Shown here: in pieces, positions 20,892 through 31,866 of the stretch | How positions within the stretch are numbered: position 1 is the first letter of the stretch | Layout: every line of letters begins with the position of its first letter | Source of the DNA: Tridacna crocea | Lineage: Eukaryota > Mollusca > Bivalvia > Cardiida > Cardiidae | NCBI GenBank assembly: GCA_943736015.1 | Contig: OX031069.1 | Span: forward strand, 37,358,728 to 37,422,727 | DNA length: 64,000 nucleotides | Reading direction: 5' to 3' | Program-made: the position numbers and the translations under genes | Notes under the pieces: model-generated | Databases searched by the model: none | What the model saw: only the letters and a program-made list of their open reading frames with translations | What the model was told of the DNA's origin: nothing

Positions 20892-21405
20892 TAACATGAA
20901 ACGTGAATTCGACTCTATAAACACAGTGCAAGAAAGCGTAGTAAAGAGTACGTTATGCTACGTAGAGTGATGCCATTGTATATATAGTGACGTAATGATG
21001 TATAATGTAAGTAAGTTATTCAATTGAATGTAATCTACATCCACCTTTTCGCTTTAAGTATAAATTTGCTTTCCTTTATTTAAGAGTTTTTCATGTTAGA
21101 AACAAAATAATCTTCTTTCTATCATGATTTATCATTCATTCTAACATGGCACGTAAATTCGAATCTTTAAATACAGTGCAACGAAATCTACATTGTTCTA
21201 AGTAGAGTGACATCATTGTGTTTAGAGTGACGTATAAAAGTATAAAGTCGGTACGTAGGTTATTGAATGGAATATAAAATCTTCATTCGCGATTGCACTG
21301 CTGGTATGAACTTGTTTTTCTTTGATTAAGAGTTGATTATGTTGGGATCGAAATAATCTTCCTTCTATCGTGGTTAATCGTTCAATAAGCCACATTGGGA
21401 AACAC
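20892..21405 (+). mobile_element. two tandem G bodies
   Basis: CTAACATGAAACGTGAATTC at 20892 and CTAACATGGCACGTAAATTC at 21138 start two ~246-bp copies, each ending ATAATCTTCTTTCTATC. The second ends in a half-palindrome (CGTTCAATAAGCCACATTG). The copies have many differences, so the duplication is old. Confidence 0.7.
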
Positions 21406-21920
21406 ATTACAATATTACGTAAAGCGTAGGGTAAATGCTCGTAAATTACGCCATATTACCGTGTATTTGAATAGCACGCACTCTTTACCTGGATTACAAG
21501 TGCGCAGGAAGTACTGTTTCCGTCTTTAATTGAAGAGTTACGGAATTTTTTACGATTAATTTTACTAGTCGTAACCATACTTTATCACACCTTATACTCT
21601 ACTGTTATTTCCCCATAAATTATTGAAAAACATTAAATCAAATGGGATACTGATAACGCTAACGTGCAGTTGAATGTTCTCAGAGGCATCGTTAACACAA
21701 AGGTGCAGATGCTGATAACCAGAGCAAAAAATAATGACAAAACTATCAATGATTATTGAAAAATGATTATGCCTCATGGGAATGGTATAAATCATTAAGT
21801 CATCTTTAAATTACAACAAAAGTGACGTTGAACAAATCAAATTAATCTACCGAAAAGAAAAAAAAAGTAACACATTACTTAACAAATATTCTTTCGGTAA
21901 AAAAACGACACGTTTGTTGT
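21406..21920. other. upstream region, no repeat recognised
   Basis: Only ACATTACAATATTACGTAAA at 21410 recalls element E. Sequence directly before the candidate promoter. Confidence 0.4.
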
Positions 21921-21922
21921 GT

Positions 21923-21930
21923 TATATATA
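21923..21930 (+). promoter_or_regulatory. candidate TATA box
   Basis: TATATATA followed by GGGCCGGG and, about 25-30 bp on, TCTAATTCATTCGCAG, which would suit a transcription start near 21955. Upstream of the short ORF with a splice donor at 22210. Confidence 0.35.
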
Positions 21931-22174
21931 GGGCCGGGTGCTCTAATTCATTCGCAGTTGTTACAGGAACAAGCAGGAAACACCAATAAAAATTAACCCT
22001 GTCTCGTGTTGTCGATTTTTGTCACGAATAGTTCCTTGCTATTATCGATGTTCTTCTGAACATTTGAAAGTTATCTTTTGACTATCTTAGACATTATTTT
22101 GCTGTTTAGTTACCGTGATTTGATAGAGGAAAGTTGCAATTGTTTCATTGCTGGGCCTGATTTGTATATTAGAG

Positions 22175-22210
22175 ATGGAACTATATAAATTGCTAAAAGA
22201 GCAACGAAAG
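22175..22210 (+). CDS. candidate first coding exon (12 codons)
   Basis: ATG at 22175 opens MELYKLLKEQRK, ending in phase 0 directly at AAG|GTATGT, a strong splice donor with GT at 22211. The proposed leader (about 21955-22174) has one short upstream ORF (ATG TTC TTC TGA near 22047) and contains none of the repeat families of the window, which is unusual here. No matching downstream exon was recognised, so the gene, if real, would have large introns and extend outside the readable signal. The chance of a random ATG-donor pair is not small. Confidence 0.3.
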
Positions 22211-22257
22211 GTATGTTATTTTTTTTACATGTTGTACATTTAGCTACATGTATTAAA

Positions 22258-22860
22258 GCCGTGCTCTGGCAAAAGGTGGCTTAATGCCTATCCATGATGC
22301 ATGATACTAAGCAAGGGATCATATATTTATGGCTCTATAATAGCAACACTTTCTAACAACAGACTTAAATATGAGGTAAACTTGGCCTTGGACATACAGG
22401 AAACTGACCAATAGCGAAAAGTTTCGGCCCAGGTCAGGACCTGGATCGATGCTCTTCGCAGATGCAGTGATCCCTCATTTCAGAGAGCATGGGTCATTTT
22501 TTAATTTTCCTTTTGTTTGGGCAAAATATCATTGAGCCATGCTCTGGCAAAAAGGGGTTTGATGCATCACGTGATGTACAATACCAAGCTGGTCATCACG
22601 TATTTAGGGATCCATAAAATCCAATTTGTCTAACAATGGACTGGATCTAGAGGTACAGGGTAGAGTAGTCCTTTGTCATGCAGAAAATTAAAAAAAAACA
22701 AAAACAAAAACATTTCGATTCATGTCAGCAGTAAGCACCCATGTACGGTTCATGATTTACATTTATTGTGCCAAATATGTGAGGTATGCTCTGGCAAAAG
22801 GGGGCTTAATACATCTCCATGATCCAGGATAGCACGGAGGTTATCACATGACCTGTGCAG
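22258..22860 (+). mobile_element. three C-family heads in tandem
   Basis: GCTCTGGCAAAA with a TTAATGC/TTGATGC-type continuation begins three times in one orientation, at 22258, 22533 and 22788 (spacing 275 and 255 bp). Copy 1 (to 22493) has inverted ends but its hairpin apex is deleted (CCCAGGTCAGGACCTGG). Copies 2 and 3 are truncated after the head. Confidence 0.65.
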
Positions 22861-23073
22861 TGTTTAGCTGCGTCGCACAAGATTTTGACCAAAATATCTC
22901 CAGACGAAACTTGACATTTCGCACGATAAAATCATTAGACTGTTGAATATTAAAGTATTGTACCCTTAGCCCTCCTAGCCCCACAAGGAATAAAATTTCT
23001 TGTTTGTTGATAAATAAGGAATTATATTGATGTAATACTTTTGCACATTTTCAATCGCCCAGAAATTTCATTA

Positions 23074-23281
23074 GTTTAAACATATTTATTTTACATCGAT
23101 TGAGAAACAAGTTCTGATAACTTATACTAATCTCTCCCGATTCTGCTTCCTGGGAACTACCAGTACTCGCGCCGAAAGTGTGGGCCGATGAAATATCCCC
23201 AAGTTGACATCCGCTCCCGGATATCGAACTCAGGACCTTTTGGTTACGAGGCCCACGCTCTACAGCACGACCACGGACACC
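23074..23281 (-). mobile_element. tRNA-derived SINE S2 copy 1
   Basis: On the minus strand: head GGTGTCCGTGGTCGTGCTGT with an A-box-like start, B-box-like GAGTTCGATATCCGG, then a body ending CGATGTAAAATAAATATGTT. A copy with a better B box (GAGTTCGATTCC) is at 54648-54857. Confidence 0.7.
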
Positions 23282-23289
23282 ATGCACTG

Positions 23290-23435
23290 ACCCCAGAGGT
23301 CATTTCACACCAGAGGGTCATTTCTCTACGTAGAATAATGGCCCGGGTCATTCCTCTACGTAGAGAAATGACCCATGAGTCATTTTTGTAGGGGAGGGTC
23401 ATTTCTCTGCATTACACTGGCGGTGACATTTTAGA
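23290..23435. repeat. GGGTCATTTCTC minisatellite with palindrome
   Basis: GGTCATTTCTC-type units repeat 5-6 times, some inverted. A perfect arm pair GGGTCATTCCTC / GAGAAATGACCC meets at TACGTA (23345-23374), with one arm mismatch. Confidence 0.7.
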
Positions 23436-23538
23436 AACGTTCCAGTTCCTCTCTCTTTATTGAGGGATTGTGATTCCTACGCTGTCATCGTGATTAATTG
23501 ACATTTACCGTGTGACAGCCCGAGCTACTTGCAAAGTG

Positions 23539-23763
23539 TTGAACCCTTTACCTCACAATCCCAACTTTTAACATCCCTGTGAAAGAAGCCTCTTGAAAAC
23601 ATTTTGAGAAAAGGAGAAAATGCTGGTAACCAGCATTTTCTCCTTTTCTCAAAATGTTTTCTTCCCGTCCTACAACATATTTTAATAGCCGCATTCATTT
23701 TGTCGTCAGCAAAGGCTTTCAATTTGGACGAGTCTTAAAGGCTGTCGTTTGGTAAAGGATTAA
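23539..23763 (+). mobile_element. family A
   Basis: TTGAACCCTTTACCTCACAA ... GTAAAGGATTAA; left TTAA mutated to TTGA. Hairpin perfect but with TTTTGAGAAAAGG in place of TTGTGGGAAAAGG, changed on both arms. Confidence 0.85.
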
Positions 23764-23814
23764 GACTTAAAATACTAAATGCGAAAAAAGTGCCTTTTAG
23801 CGGATGATATAGTT

Positions 23815-24045
23815 CAATGTAAGCCTGCACAGAACGTGCTGTCTGATCTTGATCTATGCCGTGCGCTTGATCAGAAAAACCTATGCAATGAAATTCTCGG
23901 TAAGCAAAAGTGGGTTGTTTTTTTCAGATATAGAAAGAGTCCCAGTTCATATGAAACATGCTCTATGCTTGCTTTAAAATGCATCTGCGAAACGTTTCCA
24001 CCCTGTGCAGCCCGCGGAGGCTGACATGGACCATAATCTTTCACT
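23815..24045. repeat. B and C fragments
   Basis: CTGCACAGAACGTGCTGTCTGATCT is a B core piece (about 23828-23852); GCATCTGCGAAACGTTTCCA ... GCGGAGGCTGACATGG is a C hairpin half. Confidence 0.45.
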
Positions 24046-24696
24046 ATCGGTCAATGTCCAATATCACGGTGAGGAAACTACATAGACGGAGCCATTGGCT
24101 CTGTTAAGGAAATCTTGTGTGGGTTTTTCCGGTCACGTGCGGCGCCGTCAATATCGGCTGTTTCGGTGGACACGAAAACGTAAGTCTCCCATTTATTGTT
24201 AAAATTTGATTTTATACTGAACACTAGCGAGAAAAGTGGAATTGTATGAGGGACCTATGACTTTCAACTTACTTCCTTGTCCGTTGCGAGTTCCAAGTCG
24301 GCGCGGTTTTGTCTGAAACACTTTTGCCGTGAGCCACGGTGAGGTAAACAAAGGTCATTTTCTATAATGACCACTGGCTTTCTATTGCTCTTTCTGCATA
24401 AAAATTACTTATCTAAATGTTTACACCGTCCGAATGTATGAATTGATTATCTAATCCTTCCCCACTCACGAAAAACAAAATTTGAATCAAAATAAAAAAA
24501 ATTGAGAAAAGATAAACAATGGCTCTGTCCATATCGGCCGGCTCTGTCTATATCGGCTGGCTCCGCTGTATGGGGGCGAGTTTTAGAAGCGATAGGTTTT
24601 TTTCGCTATTGGGTTTACCAGTCAAAAGTTAGATTTTTTGAAAGTTATTTTTGGAATGGTGATGCTTTTCTCGAACCATCTATCATTTCAAAAAGG

Positions 24697-24925
24697 GCGG
24701 TCACGTGGTTGAGTGGTTAAAGTGGTTGACTTCAGTGCTCTTGATCATTCGACCATATCACCCTGTGGGTACAGGGCACTCTCGGACAACGTGGACAAGC
24801 CAAGTTCTGCTTGCGGGTGTGTCGGGTGTTTTTCCCGGGATACTCGCGGGGTACTCCCGTTTCCTCCCACTTACCGATCCATTCGTCTCAATACCAGTTT
24901 AACAGCTTGGGGGACGCAAAACTGA
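24697..24925 (+). mobile_element. tRNA-derived SINE inside element L
   Basis: GTGGTTGAGTGGTTAAAGTG matches a Leu/Ser-type tRNA A-box region; the body includes TTTTCCCGGGATACTCGCGG and CTCCCGTTTCCTCCCAC, like the CCGGGTACTCC...TTTCCTCC core of common marine-invertebrate SINEs. The B box is degenerate. Confidence 0.6.
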
Positions 24926-25089
24926 ATAAAACCAATATTTGAGAATAACCTTTGTAAAAGTTTTGCAGGTATGTCTGAAGTTGACACTCCAGACTTGAGT
25001 ACTTACTTTTAGCTTGACTGCACGAAGTGTGAAGAGCTATTGTAGTCACCTCGGTCGTCCGCGTTCCCGTGCGAAAGAAAATAAAGCGA

Positions 25090-25091
<2 letters not shown>

Positions 25092-25123
<32 letters not shown>
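25092..25123 (+). repeat. (GT)n microsatellite
   Basis: Sixteen uninterrupted GT units between the SINE and the right inverted repeat of L. Confidence 0.95.
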
Positions 25124-25125
<2 letters not shown>

Positions 25126-25685
25126 TTTTGTTTCAATTGTGCATATACGTCGCTTCTAAAACTCGCCCTCATACAGCGGAGCCAGCCGATATAGACAGAG
25201 CCGGCCGATTTGGACAGAGCCATTGTTTATTTTTTCTAATTTTTTTTTATTTTGATTCAAATTTTGTTTTTCGTGAGTGGGGAAGGATTAGATAATCACT
25301 TCATACATTCGGACGGTGTAAACATTTAGATAAGTAATATTTATGCAGAAAGAGCAATAGAAAGCCTGTGGTCATTATAGAAAATGACCTTTGTTTACCT
25401 CGCCGTGGCTCACGGCAAAAGTGTTTCAGACAAAACCGCGCCGACTTGGAACTCCCTACGGACAAGGAAGTAAGTTGAAAGTCATGGGCCCCTCATACAA
25501 TTCCCCTTTTCTCGCTAGTGTTCAGTATAAAATCAAATTTTTACAATAAATGGAAAACTTACGTTTTCGTGTCCACCGAAACAGCCGATATTGACGGCGC
25601 CGCACGTGACCGGAAAAACCCACACAAGATTTCCTTAACAGAGCCAATGGCTCCGTCTATGTAGTTTCCTCACCGTGAATATATG

Positions 25686-25775
25686 TAATCCATCACGCAA
25701 AAAGGGACTATCTGGGAATTTTGTACATTAATTAGATGACAACAGGTCAACGATAGTGCTGATCAGTATTAGTTG
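25686..25775. mobile_element. family C2 fragment
   Basis: AATCCATCACGCAAAAAGGGAC ... GAATTTTGTACATTAAT ... GGTCAACGATAG matches the complement of the right part of the C2 copy at 44326-44565. It lies directly outside element L. Confidence 0.6.
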
Positions 25776-26664
25776 ATAATTCATATCATCGTGCTACTTC
25801 CGGTTCTTATTCCGCTCAAACAATTATTTGTTGAAGATGTCAAAGTGGCTTCTTTTTTCAATGTTGTTATTTCTCAAGTTTTCTTTTTTTTTACCCTTTG
25901 CAGACCACGACCGCTTCCTAACATACAAAAGATAGAAAAAAATATTTAGCGGTGAAACACAGTTGTTCGTAACTTAGTATCTTTAGCCAGATTTATTCAG
26001 TTTTTAACGCATTCGTTAATTCAAATTCGTTGATTCAAATTTATTTGTGACACGGCCAAGCTTACAGAAGCTCGTCCCATTTTATTATTGTCCAAAGATG
26101 AAACTTATGTAAAGACATGCATGAGATTAAACTTCGTTACCTTAAGGAGCCATTGATAAGAAATAGTTCTCTCATGCTGCTAGCAAATCGATCTGAAACT
26201 TAGCAATTATGTATCAATAATGGTCTGCGAAACTTAATCCTCTCTTTGATCTCAGTTTTTGCCGTTTAATGACGCAATTACAGGATGTTTATATCCGGAA
26301 AGAAAATCAGCTGCAACATTTAGATGAAACAACGATTAGTTAAATTATTAGATTGGTTTAAAGTTTCTTCTTTTTGCACAAACGGAACTTGGAAATCATT
26401 GTAAGTGTAAAATAATCAAGCCGAATGATTATATGCGAGGCAAGAGTCCAAAATTATGCTTCCAAAGATTGGACTGAAAGTCAAAATGAATCACCCAACT
26501 TCGTTACCTAACAACAGAATGTTACGTCTGCCAAACAGAGCGTGTCTCGAGCTCAAACATCCTTTTAGATGTAGATGCTTCCAGTTTGGTCTAGTCCAAA
26601 ATTATGTCACTTTGTAAAGACTTGCACAGAACGAGGGTCTGTGCATAACTATTTCTCCTTCACT
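25776..26664. other. no gene recognised
   Basis: AT-rich, broken frames; one TTCCAGTTTGGTCTAG word at 26580 recalls the repeat at 2.9 kb, and a B-like word (TGCACAGAACGAGGGTC) lies at 26624. Confidence 0.4.
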
Positions 26665-26887
26665 AGGTTGGCCTTGGCTTGATGAGTCTGCAACAGACAA
26701 CATTAGAAAACATTGATGTCAGAAGGAGATACTGCTCCTTACGATTGTTTTGTTTTGATTTGTTTATTTACACAATGATTTCTGACTCATCAAAAACATG
26801 TGATGCATGAACACCCGGTTTTTGTTTAGCGTATACAAACGCGTCAAATTTAAAAGAGTCTTAAATCAGTCGTTTGGCAATGGGTTA
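26665..26887 (+). mobile_element. degenerate family A
   Basis: AGAAAACATTGATGTCAGAAGG, GTTTGGCAATGGGTTAA at the right end; the hairpin is eroded. Confidence 0.4.
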
Positions 26888-27140
26888 AAAGCTAACAATT
26901 ATTATCAGTATTACATTTTAAATATGCTATGAATTGGTTTATTATGACCAACAAACTTGATTTTTATAAATATTGTTTTTTATACGAACAAATTGGTATA
27001 ATTTACTTCATAGAATGTCTTTGTCGTTGACAAACCTTATATTTACTCATTAGTTAATGCCCCCACCTACAAACTTTAAAATGCATTTTCTTAAAAAATA
27101 AGGCTGGTGACCTATTTGTTTTAAGCCTGATTCTTTTAGT

Positions 27141-27500
27141 TTAGTACCTGAATATTATTTATAGAAATAATAAGAAAAAATTGAAAGTTGGAACATTTTA
27201 AGAAAATAGATTTAAAAGATATTCTCGGTTTTTTTTTTTTTAGTTTTTTTTCCCCCACAAAAATAAATGTTTTAGCTGTAAGGCAAGGTTTTTTTTCTAT
27301 TTAAACATTGATGTACAGTATACTCTAAATCAGTACATGAATATTATTTATAGAAAAAATGAGAAAAATCTGAATGATGGAACATTTAAAAAAAAAAATT
27401 TAAAAGATATTCTTTGTTTTTTATTTTTTCCCCCAAAATAAATGTGCTTTAGCCATAAGTTAAGTTGTTTTTAAAACATTGATAAACAGTATACTCTAAA
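27141..27500 (+). repeat. old tandem duplication, 171-189-bp period
   Basis: GAATATTATTTATAGAAA at 27150 and 27339, and CAGTATACTCTAAAT at 27316 and 27487, mark two copies of an AT-rich unit with poly-T and CCCCC tracts. Confidence 0.75.
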
Positions 27501-27599
27501 TAATTTTTCCCTTCAATTTGATGTTTCACCAATACATTGACATAAAATTTGCTTATAAATGTTGTCATTTAAAATAGACATACATAGACTTTAGTTTTT

Positions 27600-27745
27600 A
27601 CGGGTTAATTTCATTCAGAGCTGCCGAAATGCAGGGTATACTAAAAGAAGTATTTAAAGAATTTTTCTTTGCAAAAGAAATTTTTGAACTGTATTTGTAA
27701 ATCATCTTGTACATTTTAGTTGATTTTGCAAATAAAATATGTTTA
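27600..27745 (+). other. possible retroelement 3' end
   Basis: A short frame (MQGILKEVFKEFFFAKEIFE near 27629) then TTGTAAATCATCTTGTAC and an AATAAA at 27732, an arrangement like the 3' end of a LINE or of a host transcript. No domain recognised. Confidence 0.25.
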
Positions 27746-28002
27746 AACTAAACTAAAGAATTTTTCCAAAGCGAGTGACCCCCTATTTTTATCCTGTAGG
27801 TTTGTAAATCAGACAACAAAGTATCACCAAACATGAAATTCTGAATGTTTTGAAAAAAAAAAATAGTGTAACTGTAGCGGTCGTCTTTAATATTGATCTT
27901 TGGCACCCTCTGCCATTCGTCATGGAGTATGCTTGCGCATTTTCTGTAGATTTTGAACGGGAGGATCCCTTGCTTGAACACTTTTGCAGTGAAGTCAGGT
28001 CT

Positions 28003-28215
28003 AGCCCTTTACTACCCAATCCCGTATTTTGACGACCCTAAAGAAAACCTTTGGAAACCATTGTGGAAAGAGAAGAAAATGCAGGTTACCAGCATTTCCC
28101 CCTTTTCCCACAATGTTTTCTAATCTTTCTTAAACAAACTATCATTTGAGCCACGTTTAAACTTGTCGTCTGCAATCACTTTCTGATTGGACTAGTCTGA
28201 AATAGTGGTAAAGAT
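28003..28215 (+). mobile_element. family A, ends mutated
   Basis: CCCTTTACTACCCAATCCCG ... GCAGGTTACCAGC hairpin ... GTCGTCTGCAATCACTTTC; no TTAA retained. Confidence 0.7.
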
Positions 28216-28689
28216 CCAGATCTACAAAGTTCTGGGAGTCTGTCGCTGGTGACCGCCCTCCGAGTCGAACTGATGTATTTAAAATTGCTTGCAATTTCTC
28301 AATCTACACGTTGTCCACAACAGTCTCTGTGCTCATTAGAAATGTCACATATACGGCTTCTACAATAAATTAGTGACTATCTCAATCATGGAACACTTCT
28401 TTATTTCTTACCAGCTTCTTGACAGACTGACACTGTCTATGGTAACGGTCGACTTATGAAATAATAGAGTTATATCACTGGATAACAAGCCAAGTATTAA
28501 TAACATGGAAAGCTTTTAGTGTGGTCATTGCAGGTTTAACCACTGATAGGAGAGATAGTATTATGAGAAGGGTATTGATGACACAGGGGTAATAACGCAC
28601 AAAATTACATTTAGATTATCAAAGAAAGAAACAACAGCAATCCATCTGAAAAATACGAAAAAAAAACAAACTCTAAAACCTATCGCACC
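28216..28689. other. no gene recognised
   Basis: Nothing recognised. Confidence 0.4.
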
Positions 28690-28824
28690 GGTCTTATTTT
28701 CTGGAATTTTCTAATTTCAAAGAGAAGCAAACTCCTAATTGGCTAAACCATTTAGTTCAGTCAATCAGAGGTTTTATTACTTTGAAATTGAGAAAATCTT
28801 GGAGTATAAGAATGTCCTTAAAAA
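28690..28824. mobile_element. family M, inner part
   Basis: TTTCTAATTTCAAAGAGAAG ... ATTGGCTAAACCATTTAGTTC ... TACTTTGAAATTGAGAAAAT: central palindrome with TTTCAAAG / CTTTGAAA arms. Termini eroded. Confidence 0.55.
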
Positions 28825-30406
28825 TGATCGGTGAATACTGATCTAAGTGTAAAAATATTGTCCGTAGTTTTGTTGATAAATTCATATGAAAGGGAAGATT
28901 TTGAAACAAAAATCAGAACAGAAAAGTGTTGTACTTGCTATTCCTTTACGGTTGCAGATTGTAAGCCCTATTTTAGCTCAAGTTCTGTTAATTGGAAATC
29001 AAGTAACATTCTTCTAATGGATTATTTCGTCTTGGGTCTTGGGTTTTGTACAAAGTATTCTTTTATAGCATTTGAATCGTTTAAGTATTTTAGGCGTTCA
29101 AAAGATGTATAGCTAAGTGGAGTTTATGTTATCATACATTACTATTAAACGCTTGTTCAAGTTTCAAAATTCCAAACATTTTTCAAGTTGCATGCTTTAA
29201 AAACAATTCAGAGGTTGAATTGAAATGAAAATTTTACTCGGATTGAAAGCCCCTCTAATTTTCCCATCACCTTTACCACCGGAAATATGTGATGTCAGCG
29301 CATGTCTGATTTCGAAGTACCTGACGCGGCAATTCTTTATTTTCTAAATAAAGATTATAAAACAAAGTGACTAGTCAACTTTTAAAAGACGAAATTATTA
29401 ATTATTAACGAGGCATGGTTCAACTTCTTGAAGAAAACAGGATCTGTTAGGTCTTTAACATCGAAAATATATAATTAATTATAAAGTGTCTGGCTTTAAC
29501 TGTTTTTGATCTATACTGTTTTTGTAGAGCACAGAGGAAATCTTATCGAGCGAACCCTAGGCTAGCTACAAAGAAAAAATAATAATTGGTATTCAAGAAG
29601 GAATTGCCATTAATGAAATCCGACTTACCCCCCTATAATTTGTGTAATATGACGCCACAAGCTACGTCAAATCATGTTAACCTCAAATTTGTGAAAAAAT
29701 AATGAATAGTGTGATAAAGCAAACATGCCGAGGTTCTTTCCAACGTTACGCACGCGTACTGACGTGCTGCCGCAGCACTTAAATCTACAAACTTTTTTCT
29801 TGTTATTCTAAATGCGATTAAATGTCTCTTAACCTCAACTCAATCATTTCTACATGTCTCAAGGCATTCTCACAATAGAATTGGGAAGAGATTGAAAAGA
29901 ACTTTTATGGGAACCCAAAGTAGACCTGAAGATGGATTTAATAGTTATGCCAGTGAATAGTGATTTCTTCTAAGGGTCCTTCAATCAGATTCAAAATGCA
30001 CTGAACAACCTTCTGTCTCATATAGATACTCTGTTTGTCCGTCTTTTTTTCATTGTCTTCAATAGAAATGAGTGACATATTATTCTGAGCCAGTCGTCAA
30101 ACAGTATCCACGAAGACGGTAATCTAAAACTTGACTGGAGTAGAGTGTCCTTTGGCAAGAACAAAATCGACCACTGAAAGCAATGATAGCGGTAACATTC
30201 AATTCAGGTCTGCCTTAGTGGACTACAGACCTAGATAGAAGGCAATGAGTTGGGAAAAGTACATACCATTTTGAACAAATCTAGGAAAAATATTACAACA
30301 CCCATTCACATACGATTCTTTACAGTGCGTTTTTGGTCAATATAATAGACACAGATTTTGATGACACTACAAAAGGGTGAGTGAGCCTGAAATCCAGTAT
30401 TCATAT
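28825..30406. other. no gene recognised
   Basis: 1.6 kb. A 93-codon frame at 28831-29112 has no recognisable features. No repeats shared with the window were noticed, so this is one of the few low-repeat stretches. Confidence 0.4.
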
Positions 30407-31866
30407 ATACTGAACCAAAAAAGAAACTTCCTCTGTGTTTAAATGCAATGTTATTTAAAGAAATCAAAATGTCAAATGATCTATATAAATTCGGGCGAAC
30501 GATTATGTGTCCGATAAAATCAATTTTAACTCGATTGAAAGCATTTTGCAGAAGAAACTCGCTGAAAGTGATTTTCACGTGCATGCGAGGACCAGTATAA
30601 TTTGTGTATATCTTACGAAACCTTTCAGTCTAAATTTATAGACTTTCAGGTCATTAAGAAAAATACGTTGAAAAAAAAATTTTTTTTAGTTTTCTTTATC
30701 TTTGATATGCGTAGAATTCCGCAAAAATTACGCAAACGTGCAATTGGCATGCTTATTGATGGTATGACGATGTATGCTGTTGCTATGAATAGTTGATGTT
30801 CTGATCGTGCTATTCGACACCTTGGGCAACTTTTTCAAGCAACAGGGCGTACGAAAGATCGACCACGTAGTGGATGTCCGCGCGTCACGACGCGTGGCCA
30901 AGACCGCCATATTGGGAACACCCACCTGAGCAATCGCTTCCAAACTGCCAGAGCCACTGCTGCTAACACCCCAGGTACACATAACAACCGTATATCTATC
31001 AAAACTGTGCGCAATCGCTTATGCGAGGCTAGGATACGTGCACGTCGTCCATACGTTGGTTGTGTTTTGACGTGACGTCAACGCATAAATCGTGTTGAAT
31101 AGGCACGTGCACACCAACACACCAATGGTGGCTTAGACAACAATGGAATAGCGTTCTTTTCTCTGACGAGTCGAGGTTTTTCATTCATCGAGGTGATGGC
31201 AGGGTTCGAGTATACCGTAGGAGAAATGAGCGTTATGCCGACTGTTGCGGACGAGATCGTTTTGGGGGTGGGGGGGGGGGGGGGTTTCTGCCTTGGTCTG
31301 GGCGGACATTTCCCATACTTTTGCACTAATCTCGTCGTTATCGAAGGGAATTCGAATGCCCAAGCTACCGAGATTATGACAAGCCATACCGCTAGGGACA
31401 ATATGAATTTCCTCAGGGCGAATAACATTGCATTTATTAATGACTGACCTGCTAAAAGCCCTGATCTGTATCCCATTGAAGACCTTTGGGATAATTTAGA
31501 CTAGCGTATTAGACTTTGCTCTATTCCACCGTCAAACGTCATTCAGCTAAGACAAGCCTTAATTCAGGAGTGGAACAACATTCCACAAGCCGATATCAAT
31601 ACACTTGTCCGTTCTATGAACCAACGATGCCAAGCAGACCTTCATGCTGAAAGTGGTCAAATCCGGTATTAATTTGTGATTTTAGAGAGCTCCTTCCGCA
31701 TTTAACTACCATTTCACTAGTTTTGAATAAACCCAGGGCAATAATGTTTTTCACACAAAGTCGAAATAAAGTACTCTTTCAATACATATAAATCTAGTTT
31801 AATCCAGATTTCCATATGTGTGTATATTTCCCCTTAAACACAGGGGAAGTTTCTGTTTTTGGTATA
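30407..31866 (+). mobile_element. Tc1/mariner-like element 1
   Basis: Inverted ends TATACTGAACCAAAAAAGAA and, inverted, TTCTGTTTTTGGTATA, extended inward by CTTCCTCTGTGTTTAA / TTAAACACAGGGGAAG. TA flanks fit Tc1 insertion. About 1.46 kb, near the family's full length. Carries a broken transposase gene. Confidence 0.85.
30707..31672 (+). pseudogene. Tc1-like transposase pseudogene
   Basis: Begins MRRIPQKLRKRAIGMLIDGM, a helix-turn-helix start, and continues across a TGA with RAIRHLGQLFQ ... RPRSGCPRVTTRGQDR ... HNNRISIKTVRNRL (second paired-like helix set). The DDE domain follows in pieces: FFSDESRFFIHRGDGRVRVY with the first Asp, TSHTARDNMNFLRANNIAF near the second Asp, and KSPDLYPIEDLWDNLD with the Glu block, then WNNIPQADINTLVRSM. 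At least six stops and several frameshifts, plus a long G run at 31264-31284, kill it. The second-Asp block (normally DNA.PHTA) is rearranged. Clear Tc1 family, inactive. Confidence 0.9.

Larger units (their letters stand above)
24065..25677. mobile_element. 1.6-kb element L, ~529-bp inverted repeats, CACGGTG ends
   Basis: 24065-24593 and 25150-25677 are near-identical inverted repeats starting CACGGTGAGGAAACTACATA. Flanking AATAT at 24060-24064 and 25678-25682 is a clean 5-bp target duplication. CACNNTG-type termini with 5-bp duplications are the signature of Transib/RAG-related transposons; no nonamer-like element at 12- or 23-bp spacing was seen and no transposase is present. The ~556-bp centre holds a SINE and a (GT)n tract. 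Class is inferred from ends only. Confidence 0.7.

Noticed and set aside
24065-25677. True RAG recombination signal ends
   Set aside because: CACGGTG resembles the heptamer, but no A-rich nonamer at 12 or 23 bp was seen; kept only as a Transib-like hypothesis.
31078-31476. 132-codon minus-strand frame
   Set aside because: Antisense shadow of the Tc1 transposase remnant.
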